From contig JBGSMF010000504.1 of the NCBI GenBank assembly GCA_041740315.1, positions 1 to 20,751 on the forward strand: a stretch of DNA of 20,751 nt, read 5' to 3'. Position 1 is the stretch's first letter, and every line of letters begins with the position of its first letter. The DNA comes from JBGSMF01 sp041740315 (GTDB lineage: Bacteria; Chloroflexota; Anaerolineae; Fen-1058). The notes under the pieces were generated by a model that did no database searches, was not told where the DNA came from, and was given only the letters and a program-made list of their open reading frames with translations. This document shows positions 6,915 to 15,237 of the stretch, piece by piece. The translations under genes and the position numbers were made by a program.

Positions 6915-9900
6915 GGCATCCGATCCCGCTGACAGGCCACTTCGATCACTCGATCCAAAATCACGTCCATATCTCCGCCGGTGAGAGGAATGTCATAGCG
7001 TCCCTTGACGCTGTAAAGATAATCCTCCATCGCCAGCTTGATTTCGTCTTTCACATCCTTGTTATTGACCCAATCGCGGATTTTCCTTTCCTCAATGATC
7101 TGCTCCAGCCGGATGGCAACATCGGCGACGAGGTCATCTATACTCATATTGGCAGCGTCAAGCGTATATTGGGCCAACGGCTCACGGATGACACCATAAT
7201 AAGCCGAGGCGTCGCGGTAGCGGTGGAGCTTGTCAGGCGTGGATTCATCTCGGCCAGATTGGACGGTTCTCATAATTTCTGTGACCCGCTGCAAGTATTC
7301 GGCCTCGCTGATGCGCCCCTCGCGATAGGCCTGGATGGCCTCGTCAATCAGCCGGGAGAATTTTTCGTAAAAGGCCGGGTCTCTTTCCATATACTCGGTA
7401 ATGGTGCGCTTGGTGCGGTGCGCGATGGTATCGGCCTTGGCCGCCGCGCTTTGAAGCCGGGCAATCTCGGCTTCAAATGCCTCGACGTTGAAAATGTTGA
7501 CCGGCTCAACGATGGTGGCAACATCCGAGGCGCTGATGTGGCTGTCTAGCAGCTTGCGAACCTTGCGCTCGTAATCTTTGTAATCAATAGCTTCGGCATA
7601 ACGCTGCCGCGCGGCCACGCGCAGGTTGTGGAAAAAGCGCAAATCCTGGTTGTAGGCGGCAATCTGTCGCTCTGGCGTGCTTTCGTGAAAAGCAACGGTC
7701 CCCAGAGCCACTTTGAGGCAGTTGGCATAGGCCGTCAGCGCGTCATAAAAGCGCTGCCGCACATCTTCAGGCGCGAGGAATTGTTGGAGCGCCTCGACAT
7801 CCTTCTTGTTCTGGACCGGCTTGAACACGTCCCACAGTTCCGAGTGGCGCTGCGGGAGCCTGGCAATCTCGGCGGCGGCATCGGTGAGGGCGCCGGCCAC
7901 GTCTTCGGCGTCATAGCCCTCCAGGGCATTGTAGGTTTCCATGGCCTCGTTCAGCTCGCCCAGCACGCCCCGATAGTCAATGATGTAGCCAAACTCTTTG
8001 CCCTCAAAGACGCGGTTGACGCGGGCGATGGCTTGCAGCAGGCCGTGTTCCTTGAGTGACTTGTCAATGTAGAGCACGGTGTTGCGCGGCTCGTCAAAGC
8101 CCACCAGCAGCTTGTCTACCACGATTAGAATCTCGACCCCATCGGCGCGGGCAAAGTCTGCAATGATCTCGCGGTTATACACCTCTTCGCCGTGAAAGCG
8201 TTCCATAATTTTTTTCCAGAACGCTTCCAACACGGGCAGGTCAACATTATCTACCTCTTCGCTGCCCTCGCGCGTATCCGGCGGCGAAATGACAACTTCA
8301 GAGGTGACCATGCCAAACTCGTCCAGGTAGTGCTTGTACTTGAGCGCGACCGCTTTGCTAGAGGTAGCCAACTGCGCCTTGAAGCCGGTGCCCTGCCAGT
8401 TGGAAACAAAATGCTCACTGACATCGTAGGCAATCTGCCGGACGCGCTGCTCGGCCTGGCTGATCTCTTCGCTCCGGCTGAATTTGCGCTTGAGGTCCAA
8501 CTTTTGCTCATCGCTCAGGCCCTTGGTGACGCGCTCGAACCATTTGTCAATGGCGGCCTGGTCTACGGCCAATTCGACCATGCGGCCCTCGTAGAGCAGC
8601 GGCACCACGGCCTGGTCGCTCACGGCCTGGCGCATGGTGTACTTGTGGATAAAGCCGCCGAATTTCTGCGCCGTGGATTTGTCTTTCTTGAGCAGCGGCG
8701 TGCCCGTAAAACCAATGTAGCAAGCCTGAGGCAAGACCCGGCGCATTTGGGCGTGAATCGCGCCATATTGGCTGCGATGGCCCTCATCTACCAGCACAAA
8801 GATATTGAGGTTTGGGTCTTGCACCTTTAGCTTGGCCACCGTTTCAAACTTGTCAATGACGGTGGTCATAATATCCACCTTGCCTTGGCGGATCAGCTTG
8901 ATGAGGTCGCGGCCAGATTGCGCCCGCGCCACCTGTTTGCCGCACGCCTTGAAGGTGCCCCAGATTTGCTCGTCGAGGTTGACGCGGTCGGTGACGATGA
9001 CGACGCGGGGATTCTTGATGTTGGGGTGCAGCGCCAGCGCCTTGGCCAGCATCACCATTGTGAGTGATTTGCCGCTGCCCTGCGTGTGCCAGATGACGCC
9101 GCCGGTGCGCGTGCCCTGGGTGTTGAGGTGAGCCACGCGCCGGATGGTTTCTTGAATGGCAAAATACTGCTGGTAGCGGGCGATCTTTTTCTTGCCGCCA
9201 TCGTAAACAATAAACTGGTAAATAAACGGCAGCAGGCGTTGGGGGCGCAGCAGGCTATAGAGCATCCGGTCTTGAGGCGTGGGCAGGCGCCCCACCACTT
9301 CCCCCCCTCTAATCCCCCCCGATGGGGGGGAGGCAGGGGGGGATTCCATATCATCAGAATAACGGCGAATCCAGCCGGCATGCTTGCGCCAGCCATAAAG
9401 CCGCTGCTTGTCGGCCTCTGTGAGCGGGTGGTTGATCAAACGATGCACATCGGCGTCAATATCGGCTGGCTTGCCGTTGGACTGTTCTTTCCACAACGTC
9501 CAAAATTTTTTGGGCGTGCCGGTGGTGGCAAAGAGCGCGTCATTGACGCTTATGGCCATCAACAGTTGAGAGTAGACAAAGAGGCCGGGGATTTCGTCAT
9601 CGCGCTGGTTGCGCAGCATTTGCTCAACCGCTTCTTCTACCGCGCGTCCGCCGCTCTTGTCCAGGTCGGGGCGCTTGCACTCGATGACGATTAGGGGAAT
9701 GCCGTTGACAAAGACGACAATATCGGGGCGGCGCGTTTCGTGGCTGCCGCGCCTTTCAACCGTAAACTCGTCGGTGACGTGATAGACATTGTTTTCGGGG
9801 TGCTGCCAGTCAATATAGCCCAGGCTAAAGCTTTTGGTGTCGCCGTCAATCGTCTGCTTGAGACTGACGCCCAACGTGAGCAATTCATAAACCCGCTTGT

Positions 9901-10180
9901 TGGTGCTTATCAGCCCATCGTAGAGTTCGTTTCGCAGCGTTTCAACAGCCTGGCGGATATTGGCTTCGGAAAAGGGATGTGCTTGCCCCTTGAAGGTGAT
10001 CTGGTTGTGCGTCCGCAGCCAGGCTTCCAACACGTCTTCCAAGATAACGCGCCCCGCCTTGCCGCCGCGCTGCGCCAGCGCCTCTACTGGCGTGAGGTAT
10101 TGGTATCCCATCGCCATCAGCAGGCGCACCGCAGGGACTTGCGAGACGAGTTCTTCTAGGAAGGATGGCGTTTGGGTCAT
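6911..10180 (-). CDS. hsdR: Type I restriction enzyme R subunit (HsdR)
   Basis: A 1089-residue HsdR, the motor and nuclease of the type I complex; it translocates DNA with ATP and cuts unmodified DNA at a distance. The N-terminal nuclease shows RPDIVVFVNG then VIECKRPD (D153, E167, K169), the PD-(D/E)XK triad. The SF2 motor has HTQGSGKS (365-372, Walker A), VDEGH (464-468, motif II) and FTGTP (491-495, motif III). Helicase RecA2 and a helical C-terminus follow. Residues about 279-299 (SPPASPPSGGIRGG and flanks) are low-complexity and are encoded by an inserted palindromic repeat at 9299-9345; the reading frame is kept. The ATG at 10180 overlaps the stop of the DUF559 gene by 4 nt and uses a GGGAGGG ribosome-binding site supplied by another copy of the same repeat family. 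Confidence 0.96.
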   Translation of the reverse strand: MTQTPSFLEELVSQVPAVRLLMAMGYQYLTPVEALAQRGGKAGRVILEDVLEAWLRTHNQITFKGQAHPFSEANIRQAVETLRNELYDGLISTNKRVYELLTLGVSLKQTIDGDTKSFSLGYIDWQHPENNVYHVTDEFTVERRGSHETRRPDIVVFVNGIPLIVIECKRPDLDKSGGRAVEEAVEQMLRNQRDDEIPGLFVYSQLLMAISVNDALFATTGTPKKFWTLWKEQSNGKPADIDADVHRLINHPLTEADKQRLYGWRKHAGWIRRYSDDMESPPASPPSGGIRGGEVVGRLPTPQDRMLYSLLRPQRLLPFIYQFIVYDGGKKKIARYQQYFAIQETIRRVAHLNTQGTRTGGVIWHTQGSGKSLTMVMLAKALALHPNIKNPRVVIVTDRVNLDEQIWGTFKACGKQVARAQSGRDLIKLIRQGKVDIMTTVIDKFETVAKLKVQDPNLNIFVLVDEGHRSQYGAIHAQMRRVLPQACYIGFTGTPLLKKDKSTAQKFGGFIHKYTMRQAVSDQAVVPLLYEGRMVELAVDQAAIDKWFERVTKGLSDEQKLDLKRKFSRSEEISQAEQRVRQIAYDVSEHFVSNWQGTGFKAQLATSSKAVALKYKHYLDEFGMVTSEVVISPPDTREGSEEVDNVDLPVLEAFWKKIMERFHGEEVYNREIIADFARADGVEILIVVDKLLVGFDEPRNTVLYIDKSLKEHGLLQAIARVNRVFEGKEFGYIIDYRGVLGELNEAMETYNALEGYDAEDVAGALTDAAAEIARLPQRHSELWDVFKPVQNKKDVEALQQFLAPEDVRQRFYDALTAYANCLKVALGTVAFHESTPERQIAAYNQDLRFFHNLRVAARQRYAEAIDYKDYERKVRKLLDSHISASDVATIVEPVNIFNVEAFEAEIARLQSAAAKADTIAHRTKRTITEYMERDPAFYEKFSRLIDEAIQAYREGRISEAEYLQRVTEIMRTVQSGRDESTPDKLHRYRDASAYYGVIREPLAQYTLDAANMSIDDLVADVAIRLEQIIEERKIRDWVNNKDVKDEIKLAMEDYLYSVKGRYDIPLTGGDMDVILDRVIEVACQRDRMP
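9299..9345. repeat. GC-run palindromic repeat inserted in hsdR
   Basis: Runs of C and G flank a GAT loop (CCCCCCC GAT GGGGGGG), with outer arms starting CCCTCTAATCC. The block reads through in frame and adds about 20 Pro/Ser/Gly-rich residues between the nuclease and motor domains of HsdR. It belongs to the same family as the repeats at 10188 and 10693. Confidence 0.75.
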
Positions 10181-10641
10181 GGTTTTTGCCCTCCCTCAAT
10201 CTCCCCCACAGGGGGGAAAGTGTGATCCTCCCCCCTGTGGGGGGAGTTGGAGGGGGGATCTTGAACGCCGCACGCCCGCGCAATCTCGTCCAACACCGCC
10301 TCAATGTTGGTATCAATTTCGCGGTTGGCAAAGCGAATCACCTGAATGCCGCGCTGCGCCAGCCATTCTTTTCTGGCCAGATCGCGCGCTTGTTGAGCGG
10401 GTTCGGCGTGGCTGTGCCCATCAACTTCAACCGCCAGTTTATGCTCGTGACAAAAAAAGTCGAGGATATAGTGATGGATAGGATGCTGGTGCCGAAATTT
10501 GAGGCCATAGAGCTGTTTTTGGCGCAGTCTTTGCCAGAGCTTGTTTTCTTGCGGCGTCATTTCGTGGCGCAGTTCCCTGGCATGCACCAGGGTCGTTGGG
10601 TGAACACGGCGAGTTGCTTGTTGTGAATCGCTCATTGTCAT
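10177..10641 (-). CDS. DUF559 (Vsr/PD-(D/E)XK-like) nuclease-fold protein
   Basis: A 154-residue protein of the DUF559 family. It has RELRHEMTPQENKLWQRLR near the start, FRHQHPIHHYILDFFC (about 52-67, D of the active site) and KLAVEVDGHSH (about 71-81, ExD), then RDLARKEWL and IQVIRFAN. This is the usual order for the family, which has a Vsr-like endonuclease fold; the substrate is unknown. The last about 28 residues (from DPPSNSPHRGED) are encoded by an inserted palindromic repeat, so the native C-terminus has been replaced. The gene lies between hsdS and hsdR and overlaps hsdR by 4 nt. The ATG at 10641 has AGAGG close by; an ATG two codons later has better spacing and is equally possible. 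Confidence 0.88.
   Translation of the reverse strand: MTMSDSQQATRRVHPTTLVHARELRHEMTPQENKLWQRLRQKQLYGLKFRHQHPIHHYILDFFCHEHKLAVEVDGHSHAEPAQQARDLARKEWLAQRGIQVIRFANREIDTNIEAVLDEIARACGVQDPPSNSPHRGEDHTFPPVGEIEGGQKP
10188..10259. repeat. GC-run palindromic repeat at DUF559/hsdR junction
   Basis: Two hairpins of C/G runs, TCCCCCACAGGGGGGA and CCCCCCTGTGGGGGG, with CCCTCAATC at the edge. The block forms the 3' end of the DUF559 coding sequence and the 5' leader of hsdR. Confidence 0.75.
10189..10195 (-). promoter_or_regulatory. hsdR ribosome-binding site derived from the repeat
   Basis: GGGAGGG on the minus strand stands 8 nt before the hsdR ATG (10180). It is the outermost part of the palindromic repeat, so the repeat appears to supply the translation signal. 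Confidence 0.6.
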
Positions 10642-10692
10642 AAGCCTCTGCCCGCTGGGCCGAGTTGGGTGGAAACCGTTACTTGTGCTATT

Positions 10693-10752
10693 GCCCCCCT
10701 CAATCCCTCCCCCTCTGCCTCCCCCCCAAAGGGGGGGAGGCAGAGGGGGAGA
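10693..10752. repeat. GC-run palindromic repeat at the hsdS 3' end
   Basis: A perfect 20-bp inverted repeat, arms 10708-10727 and 10731-10750, separated by AAA; each arm contains CTCTGCCTCCCCCCC or its complement. It encodes the last residues of HsdS (SPSASPPLGG and on) including the stop, and could fold into a very stable RNA hairpin between hsdS and the DUF559 gene. Confidence 0.85.
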
Positions 10753-11914
10753 CCCGCACCCACCCGGTGAGCAATTGCTGCATCAGGCCCTTTTTCTGGC
10801 GTTGCAGAGCGGCGAGCTTTTGGGTCAGCAGGGTGATTTCGGCATCACAAGATTGCAGAACGGCGGCAATTCTCTTTTGCTCTTCAACCCCAGGAACAAG
10901 AATATCAATATTATAAAGCGTATTCCTAGACAAACTTGGTACACCAGAAGCCTCATTGTAGCGTCCGAGGTCTATGCAACTCAGAACATAATAGAGCCAA
11001 CGAACATCAACATCTTCATTTGGCACACCATAGAAAGCGGTGTCAATTGCCCAGAATGGCTCCAAAACTAATTGAGGTTGATTAATTGTGCCCTTTCGAC
11101 CAATCACAATAGCTGCTTCATCACATAACGTTTGGTTGGTTCTACCAACTACACCACCCGTCCCATAGACCAAGTAACGTCCATTGTCGTTCATGATAAC
11201 CTTGGGTGATTTGCCATACTGGATATTCAGCAGCTGCTTTAGTTTTGCCTTATGCCATAGATCCCCATTATATTCTCTAAACCGCCGCTGACCCGTGAGC
11301 AATTGCTGCATCAACGCCTTTTTGCGCTTTTGCTTAGCAGCGACGAGTTGCTCGGTGAGGGCAATGGCCTTGTCCCAGGTATCAACAATTACTCCTATTT
11401 TCTTCTGCATGCTTAGCGGTGGTAATGGTATCAGAAGTTTACAAAGCGCAGACCAATGGACACGCCTCTTTTCCACAAGCGAGCCTGCCGCCACAACATC
11501 GTACAAATCAACCATTTGATAGGATTTCAAAAGCTCAATCAAATATCGAGCATCAAACTTATCTTGCACAGGTTTCAGGACATTGTAATATGCCGACACT
11601 GCTACTGTAAACTTGTACTTTGAGTACGCGATAGCGCCAAATCTGAGATTCATCGGGTTAAAGACAAAGTCGCCAGGATATGCCAATTTATATTTATTTT
11701 CTTCTTTGTTCCTCAGCAAGAAAGTTCGATCATATCTTTCTGTCTTAGATACAATGCCTGACTCAATGGTTAGACTATACAAAGGATATCTAGCAGTATC
11801 ATTGCTAGTTTCTTGGCGCTCCTTAAACAAATCGCCAATAGGGACAACATTCCAGGATTTAGGAATGCTGCCAAAACGCTTGCTGAGGCGCTGTATCTGA
11901 GAAGATTTTCTCAT
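10700..11914 (-). CDS. hsdS: Type I specificity subunit (HsdS)
   Basis: A 404-residue HsdS that sets the DNA target of the methylase and restriction complex. It has the expected two halves. The first target-recognition domain (about 15-165) is followed by a conserved helical spacer containing PLPPLSMQKKIG and ending KALMQQLLTG. The second (about 215-345) is followed by the matching spacer with GVEEQKRIAAVL and KGLMQQLLTG. The two spacer ends share a 19-nt identical sequence, which makes domain exchange possible. The C-terminal about 16 residues beyond LLTGWVRV come from a palindromic repeat. The ATG at 11914 overlaps the hsdM stop by 4 nt. The recognised DNA site cannot be predicted from this sequence by eye. 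Confidence 0.95.
   Translation of the reverse strand: MRKSSQIQRLSKRFGSIPKSWNVVPIGDLFKERQETSNDTARYPLYSLTIESGIVSKTERYDRTFLLRNKEENKYKLAYPGDFVFNPMNLRFGAIAYSKYKFTVAVSAYYNVLKPVQDKFDARYLIELLKSYQMVDLYDVVAAGSLVEKRRVHWSALCKLLIPLPPLSMQKKIGVIVDTWDKAIALTEQLVAAKQKRKKALMQQLLTGQRRFREYNGDLWHKAKLKQLLNIQYGKSPKVIMNDNGRYLVYGTGGVVGRTNQTLCDEAAIVIGRKGTINQPQLVLEPFWAIDTAFYGVPNEDVDVRWLYYVLSCIDLGRYNEASGVPSLSRNTLYNIDILVPGVEEQKRIAAVLQSCDAEITLLTQKLAALQRQKKGLMQQLLTGWVRVSPSASPPLGGRQRGRD
10767..10785. repeat. Direct repeat in hsdS, distal copy
   Basis: GTGAGCAATTGCTGCATCA on the plus strand, identical to 11295-11313. Both encode the MQQLLTG motif that closes each HsdS half. Confidence 0.9.
11295..11313. repeat. Direct repeat in hsdS, proximal copy
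   Basis: Identical 19-nt copy of 10767-10785, lying at the junction between the two target-recognition halves of hsdS. Confidence 0.9.
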
Positions 11915-13428
11915 TGCTCCTCGCCTATCCCAAGCTCTGCCAGATACAAGGCCATTTTACGTTGCACATGACCAAGTTCATCCTCTAGCTGTTCAATTTC
12001 CATCTGTACATCTATAATGTCAATATCCTGTTCTGACTCGAATACATCCACGTAGCGTGTGATATTGAGACCAAAGTCATTTCCCTCAATCTCATCGTAG
12101 CTAGCGAGGTAAGCATATTTATCCACAGTTTGCCGTTGTGAATAGGTCGCAACAATCTTATCAATGTCTACTGGACGTAGCCTGTTTTGCGTCTTGCCTT
12201 GTTCAAACTCGCGGCTGGCATCAATGAAAAGCACCGTGTCATCGGACTTGTTCCGTTTAAAAATTAAAATCGCTGCGGGAATAGTAGTGCCAAAGAAAAG
12301 ATTGGGCGGCAAGCCAATAACGGCATCGAGCAGGTTTTCCTCAATCAGCTTGCGGCGAATCGCGCCCTCGGCGCCGCCTCGGAACAGCACGCCGTGCGGC
12401 ACAATCACGCCCACGCGCCCATCCTGGTTCGGGTCGGTGTAGGTGGTCTCAATCATGTGGGTGATAAAGGCATAGTCCCCAGTGCCTTTGGGTGGAATGC
12501 CCCGGTGAAAGCGCCCATAACGATCCTTGGCCGCGCCATCCGCTCCCCACTTGTCCAGCGAAAACGGCGGGTTGGCAACGACGACGTTAAAGCGCATCAG
12601 GTGGTCGCCCTCTAGCAGCGTGGGGTCGCGCAGCGTATCGCCCCAATCCACCCGCGCCGAGGTGATGCCGTGCAAGAACATGTTCATCTTGGCCAGCGCC
12701 CAGGTAGCGCCATTGTTTTCTTGCATGTAGAGGGCATAGTCATCGCTGCCCACCTCGCGGGCGCACTTGATCAGCAGCGAGCCAGAGCCGCCGGTCGGGT
12801 CGCATATCCGGTCGCGGCGCTTGGGGGCTACCAACCGGGCCAGCAGGGTGGAGACTTCAGGCGGCGTGTAAAACTCGCCGGCCTTTTTGCCCGCGCCTGC
12901 CGCAAACCTGCCAATCAGGTATTCATAAGAATTGCCGATCACGTCCATATCGCCCACGCGCGAGGGGCGCAAGTCCAGGCGCGGGTCGGCAAAGTCGTTG
13001 AGCAAATGTTGCAGGCGCTCGTTGCGCTGCTTGGTGCGGCCCAGCGCCGCCTCAGAGTTGAAATCAATGTTGCGAAAGACGCCTTCCAGCTTTTCCTTGT
13101 TGGCTTCCTCGATGGCTTCCAGCGCAATGTTGATGACCTCGCCCAGGTTGGGCGCGTTGCGCTGATCGTACAGCGACTGGAAATCGCAGCCCTGTGGCAG
13201 CTTGAAACGCTCGTACTTTGTCAGCGCGCGTTGAATGCGCTCTTTATCGCCCTTGTATTTCTTTTTTAGCTCTTCGTGCCGGTCGTGCCACACATCCGAG
13301 ATGTACTTGACGAACAGCATCACCAGGATATAGTTCTTGTACTCAGCTGGGTCAACCGTGCCGCGAAAAGTGTCGCAGGCTTTCCATAGGATGGCATTGA
13401 TCTCGTCTTGGTTGATTTGGTTGTTCAT
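11911..13428 (-). CDS. hsdM: Type I DNA methyltransferase subunit (HsdM)
   Basis: A 505-residue HsdM, an N6-adenine methyltransferase by family, working with HsdS. The helical N-terminal domain (about 8-150) is followed by GEFYTPPEVSTLLARL (184-199), the SAM-binding motif I DPTGGSGSLL (210-219, Gly where Cys is common) and the catalytic motif IV NPPF (286-289). The C-terminus (about 470-500) is a coiled coil suited to contacting HsdS. Length and order are normal. The ATG at 13428 overlaps the upstream Ymh gene stop by 4 nt and the 3' end overlaps hsdS by 4 nt. Tight coupling implies a fixed subunit ratio. Confidence 0.96.
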   Translation of the reverse strand: MNNQINQDEINAILWKACDTFRGTVDPAEYKNYILVMLFVKYISDVWHDRHEELKKKYKGDKERIQRALTKYERFKLPQGCDFQSLYDQRNAPNLGEVINIALEAIEEANKEKLEGVFRNIDFNSEAALGRTKQRNERLQHLLNDFADPRLDLRPSRVGDMDVIGNSYEYLIGRFAAGAGKKAGEFYTPPEVSTLLARLVAPKRRDRICDPTGGSGSLLIKCAREVGSDDYALYMQENNGATWALAKMNMFLHGITSARVDWGDTLRDPTLLEGDHLMRFNVVVANPPFSLDKWGADGAAKDRYGRFHRGIPPKGTGDYAFITHMIETTYTDPNQDGRVGVIVPHGVLFRGGAEGAIRRKLIEENLLDAVIGLPPNLFFGTTIPAAILIFKRNKSDDTVLFIDASREFEQGKTQNRLRPVDIDKIVATYSQRQTVDKYAYLASYDEIEGNDFGLNITRYVDVFESEQDIDIIDVQMEIEQLEDELGHVQRKMALYLAELGIGEEQ

Positions 13429-14318
13429 CCTGGGAGCGATTCCTCCAACTTGTCGGTTGTCCGAACTATAAGATCAAACAGTGCATTGAAAAAAGCCTGA
13501 CTATTGTGTGTTCGCAAGTCAACCATAGGAATCTGATTCTTGCCAACCAACTGAAATTCCAGCTTTTTCAACTCTCCAATCAATTTATCCACATCAAAAT
13601 TATTGACACAGGCATAGTGACCAATTGGGAATTGAATGACTGGGCGTGGGCCATCAAATGACTCGATATAAAACACAGGCATAAGATGAGGTTTGGGCCT
13701 TTTTTGCGCGCCAAACTTGCCAAAAGCATATCGCTTAAAAGGTATGCGCTGATGTCCTGCAGGGGAAGGCTGAAGTCCCAGTTCACTCGTGCATTTACCC
13801 AGGAATACACTCAGTCGGCTGATCGCTCCTGGGCCAATTGATTTTTCAATTTTGCCAAGAGCTGTTTTCACATTATCTGGGAGCAATCCCAATGCAGGAA
13901 GCTTTTCGGCACGTTTCAACATCATGAGCAACAGATTGACTAGCCCAATAATGGCTTTGCCCTGAGCCGGGCTATAGTCAACCTTGCCGTGCGCGGTGGG
14001 GTTGCGGAATAATTTGAACGCGCCCGAATACAATTCGCGCAAGCCTTCTCGCTCGCCCGGGTCTTTGCCCAACAACTTTGCCAGGGGACCTTCCAAGGGA
14101 TTAAAGGCATAGTTCGCAAGACTTGTCCCCGTCATGCCTTCTTTGCCGGTGGCTGTTCGCAATCGCTCTTCCAATAGCACAAAGGCTCTCAACACAGCCT
14201 CGTCAAACTTGCCCATGTGTACAAGATCACCACACCGCTGCAAAAGCTCCTTGTCCATTCCGGCCTGGGCATCAATTGACTTTCTAATTTGCTGCATCTC
14301 ACTATTTGTTAGAATCAT
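13425..14318 (-). CDS. Hypoth_Ymh/TIGR02391-type protein with HEPN motif
   Basis: A 297-residue protein. Residues about 25-140 match the Ymh/TIGR02391 family: VLLEERLRTATG, then GLRELYSGAFKLFRNPTAHG. The last part contains R105-x4-H110 (RNPTAH), the Rx4-6H signature of HEPN domains, many of which are RNases in abortive defence. Residues about 160-290 are a second domain I do not recognise, rich in aromatic and beta-forming segments (PHLMPVFYIESFDGPRPV, VDLRTHNSQ). GGAGG precedes the ATG at 14318. It lies 34 nt after the split membrane gene and overlaps hsdM by 4 nt, so it is part of the type I operon. A toxic RNase held in check by the RM complex is possible but unproven. Confidence 0.82.
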   Translation of the reverse strand: MILTNSEMQQIRKSIDAQAGMDKELLQRCGDLVHMGKFDEAVLRAFVLLEERLRTATGKEGMTGTSLANYAFNPLEGPLAKLLGKDPGEREGLRELYSGAFKLFRNPTAHGKVDYSPAQGKAIIGLVNLLLMMLKRAEKLPALGLLPDNVKTALGKIEKSIGPGAISRLSVFLGKCTSELGLQPSPAGHQRIPFKRYAFGKFGAQKRPKPHLMPVFYIESFDGPRPVIQFPIGHYACVNNFDVDKLIGELKKLEFQLVGKNQIPMVDLRTHNSQAFFNALFDLIVRTTDKLEESLPG

Positions 14319-14352
14319 TGGCTTTCCTCCGTGGCTTTTTCTGGTCGCTCTG

Positions 14353-14778
14353 TCACTTGATCAGTAGCTCGGAATCCTGAGGTATTAGCAAAACAATCGG
14401 GTCATCCTGGCTCGTGGCAGGTAACTCGAGTTGCTGCCAGTCCTTGAAACTGATGTTATGCTCAATCAGGTAATCCAGCTCGAGTTGGTGGCCCTTCATA
14501 CATCCAGCCGTCTCGATAGCCTGCTCCACTTGCGAAAACGCCTCTGGCAGACGGGGCAGTAATTGTTCAAACTTGTTTCCTTTGCTGGCGGGCAACTTGA
14601 TCGGGCCTTTTCCTCTCTTGCCATCTGTAGCAGGGTCCCAAATAGAATCGGGCAAAGCCTCTAGCCATTTATCAGGCGATTGGCTGGCTGTATCCCACAA
14701 CTGTGCTCGCAATTTCTCAAATACACCTGCTTCGGTCAGTGTGGAATCTTTGTAGCGCATGAGCCGTGCCATTCGTTC
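14353..14778 (-). pseudogene. 3' part of membrane coiled-coil gene cut by IS630 element
   Basis: These 141 codons and a stop continue, in the same frame, the ORF that ends at 17328 on the other side of the IS630-type element. The junction ...DDISL | ERMARLMRYKD is restored when one TA is kept. No domain is recognised in this part; it contains EKLRAQLWDTA, GKRGKGPIKLPASKG and an acidic tail. An apparent TTG start at 14790 lies within the transposon end and is probably fortuitous. An internal ATG at 14772 or 14760 could still give a short product. Confidence 0.8.
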
Positions 14779-14801
14779 TATAGCTTTCAAGAAAAAGATT
14801 T
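14779..14801. repeat. IS630-type left terminal inverted repeat with TA
   Basis: Starts TATAGC and ends AGAAAAAGATTT. It pairs with 17307-17329 read on the other strand: 18 of 23 positions agree, including the inner AGAAAAAGATTT. Confidence 0.75.
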
Positions 14802-14807
14802 ATAACT

Positions 14808-15152
14808 TCAAGCTGGCGCGGCTATGCCCAGTGTTTCACAATACTTGCCCATCAATCCTTTGATTGCCTCAGGGAGCTTGGCAAAGTAGCGCAGCTTACT
14901 GTCCACCTTCTTGGTCAAGGCCTCGAAGGTGGGAAAATAACGCAGATGCGTGGTATGCTTCTTGAGGTTGCGCCACAAATACTCGATGGGATTGAAGTCG
15001 GGCGAATAACGCGGCAATGGGTACTTGGTGATGCGATCAGCGTGAGCGGCAAAGAATTGTTCCATGGCAGCGCTGGTGTGATAGCGTGCGCCATCCTGGA
15101 TCAGAATCAGATGTTGTTGAGTTTTCGCCAACACCTTTTTGATAAAGACTTG
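14808..15152 (-). pseudogene. IS630-type transposase, C-terminal part
   Basis: 114 codons plus stop, starting QVFIKKVLAK. They carry the second and third catalytic acids in LIQDGARYHTS (D268 of the rebuilt protein) and SPDFNPIEYLW (E305), the DDE_3 pattern of IS630 transposases. The frame joins exactly to 16461-17204 once the nested element and one ATACT are removed. Any upstream extension of this frame on the minus strand is read through the inner element and is spurious. Confidence 0.9.
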
Positions 15153-15157
15153 ATACT

Positions 15158-15173
15158 CAGTAGATAGCAATAG
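15158..15173. repeat. Left inverted repeat of ISH3-like element
   Basis: CAGTAGATAGCAATAG, perfect complement of 16445-16460. The 5 bases before it (15153-15157, ATACT) are duplicated at 16461-16465. Confidence 0.93.
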
Positions 15174-15237
15174 GCGCTTATAGGCCTTGTCAAACACACA
15201 GCTTGGTTTATCATTTCTTGAAAAAGGGAGCCAAGCT

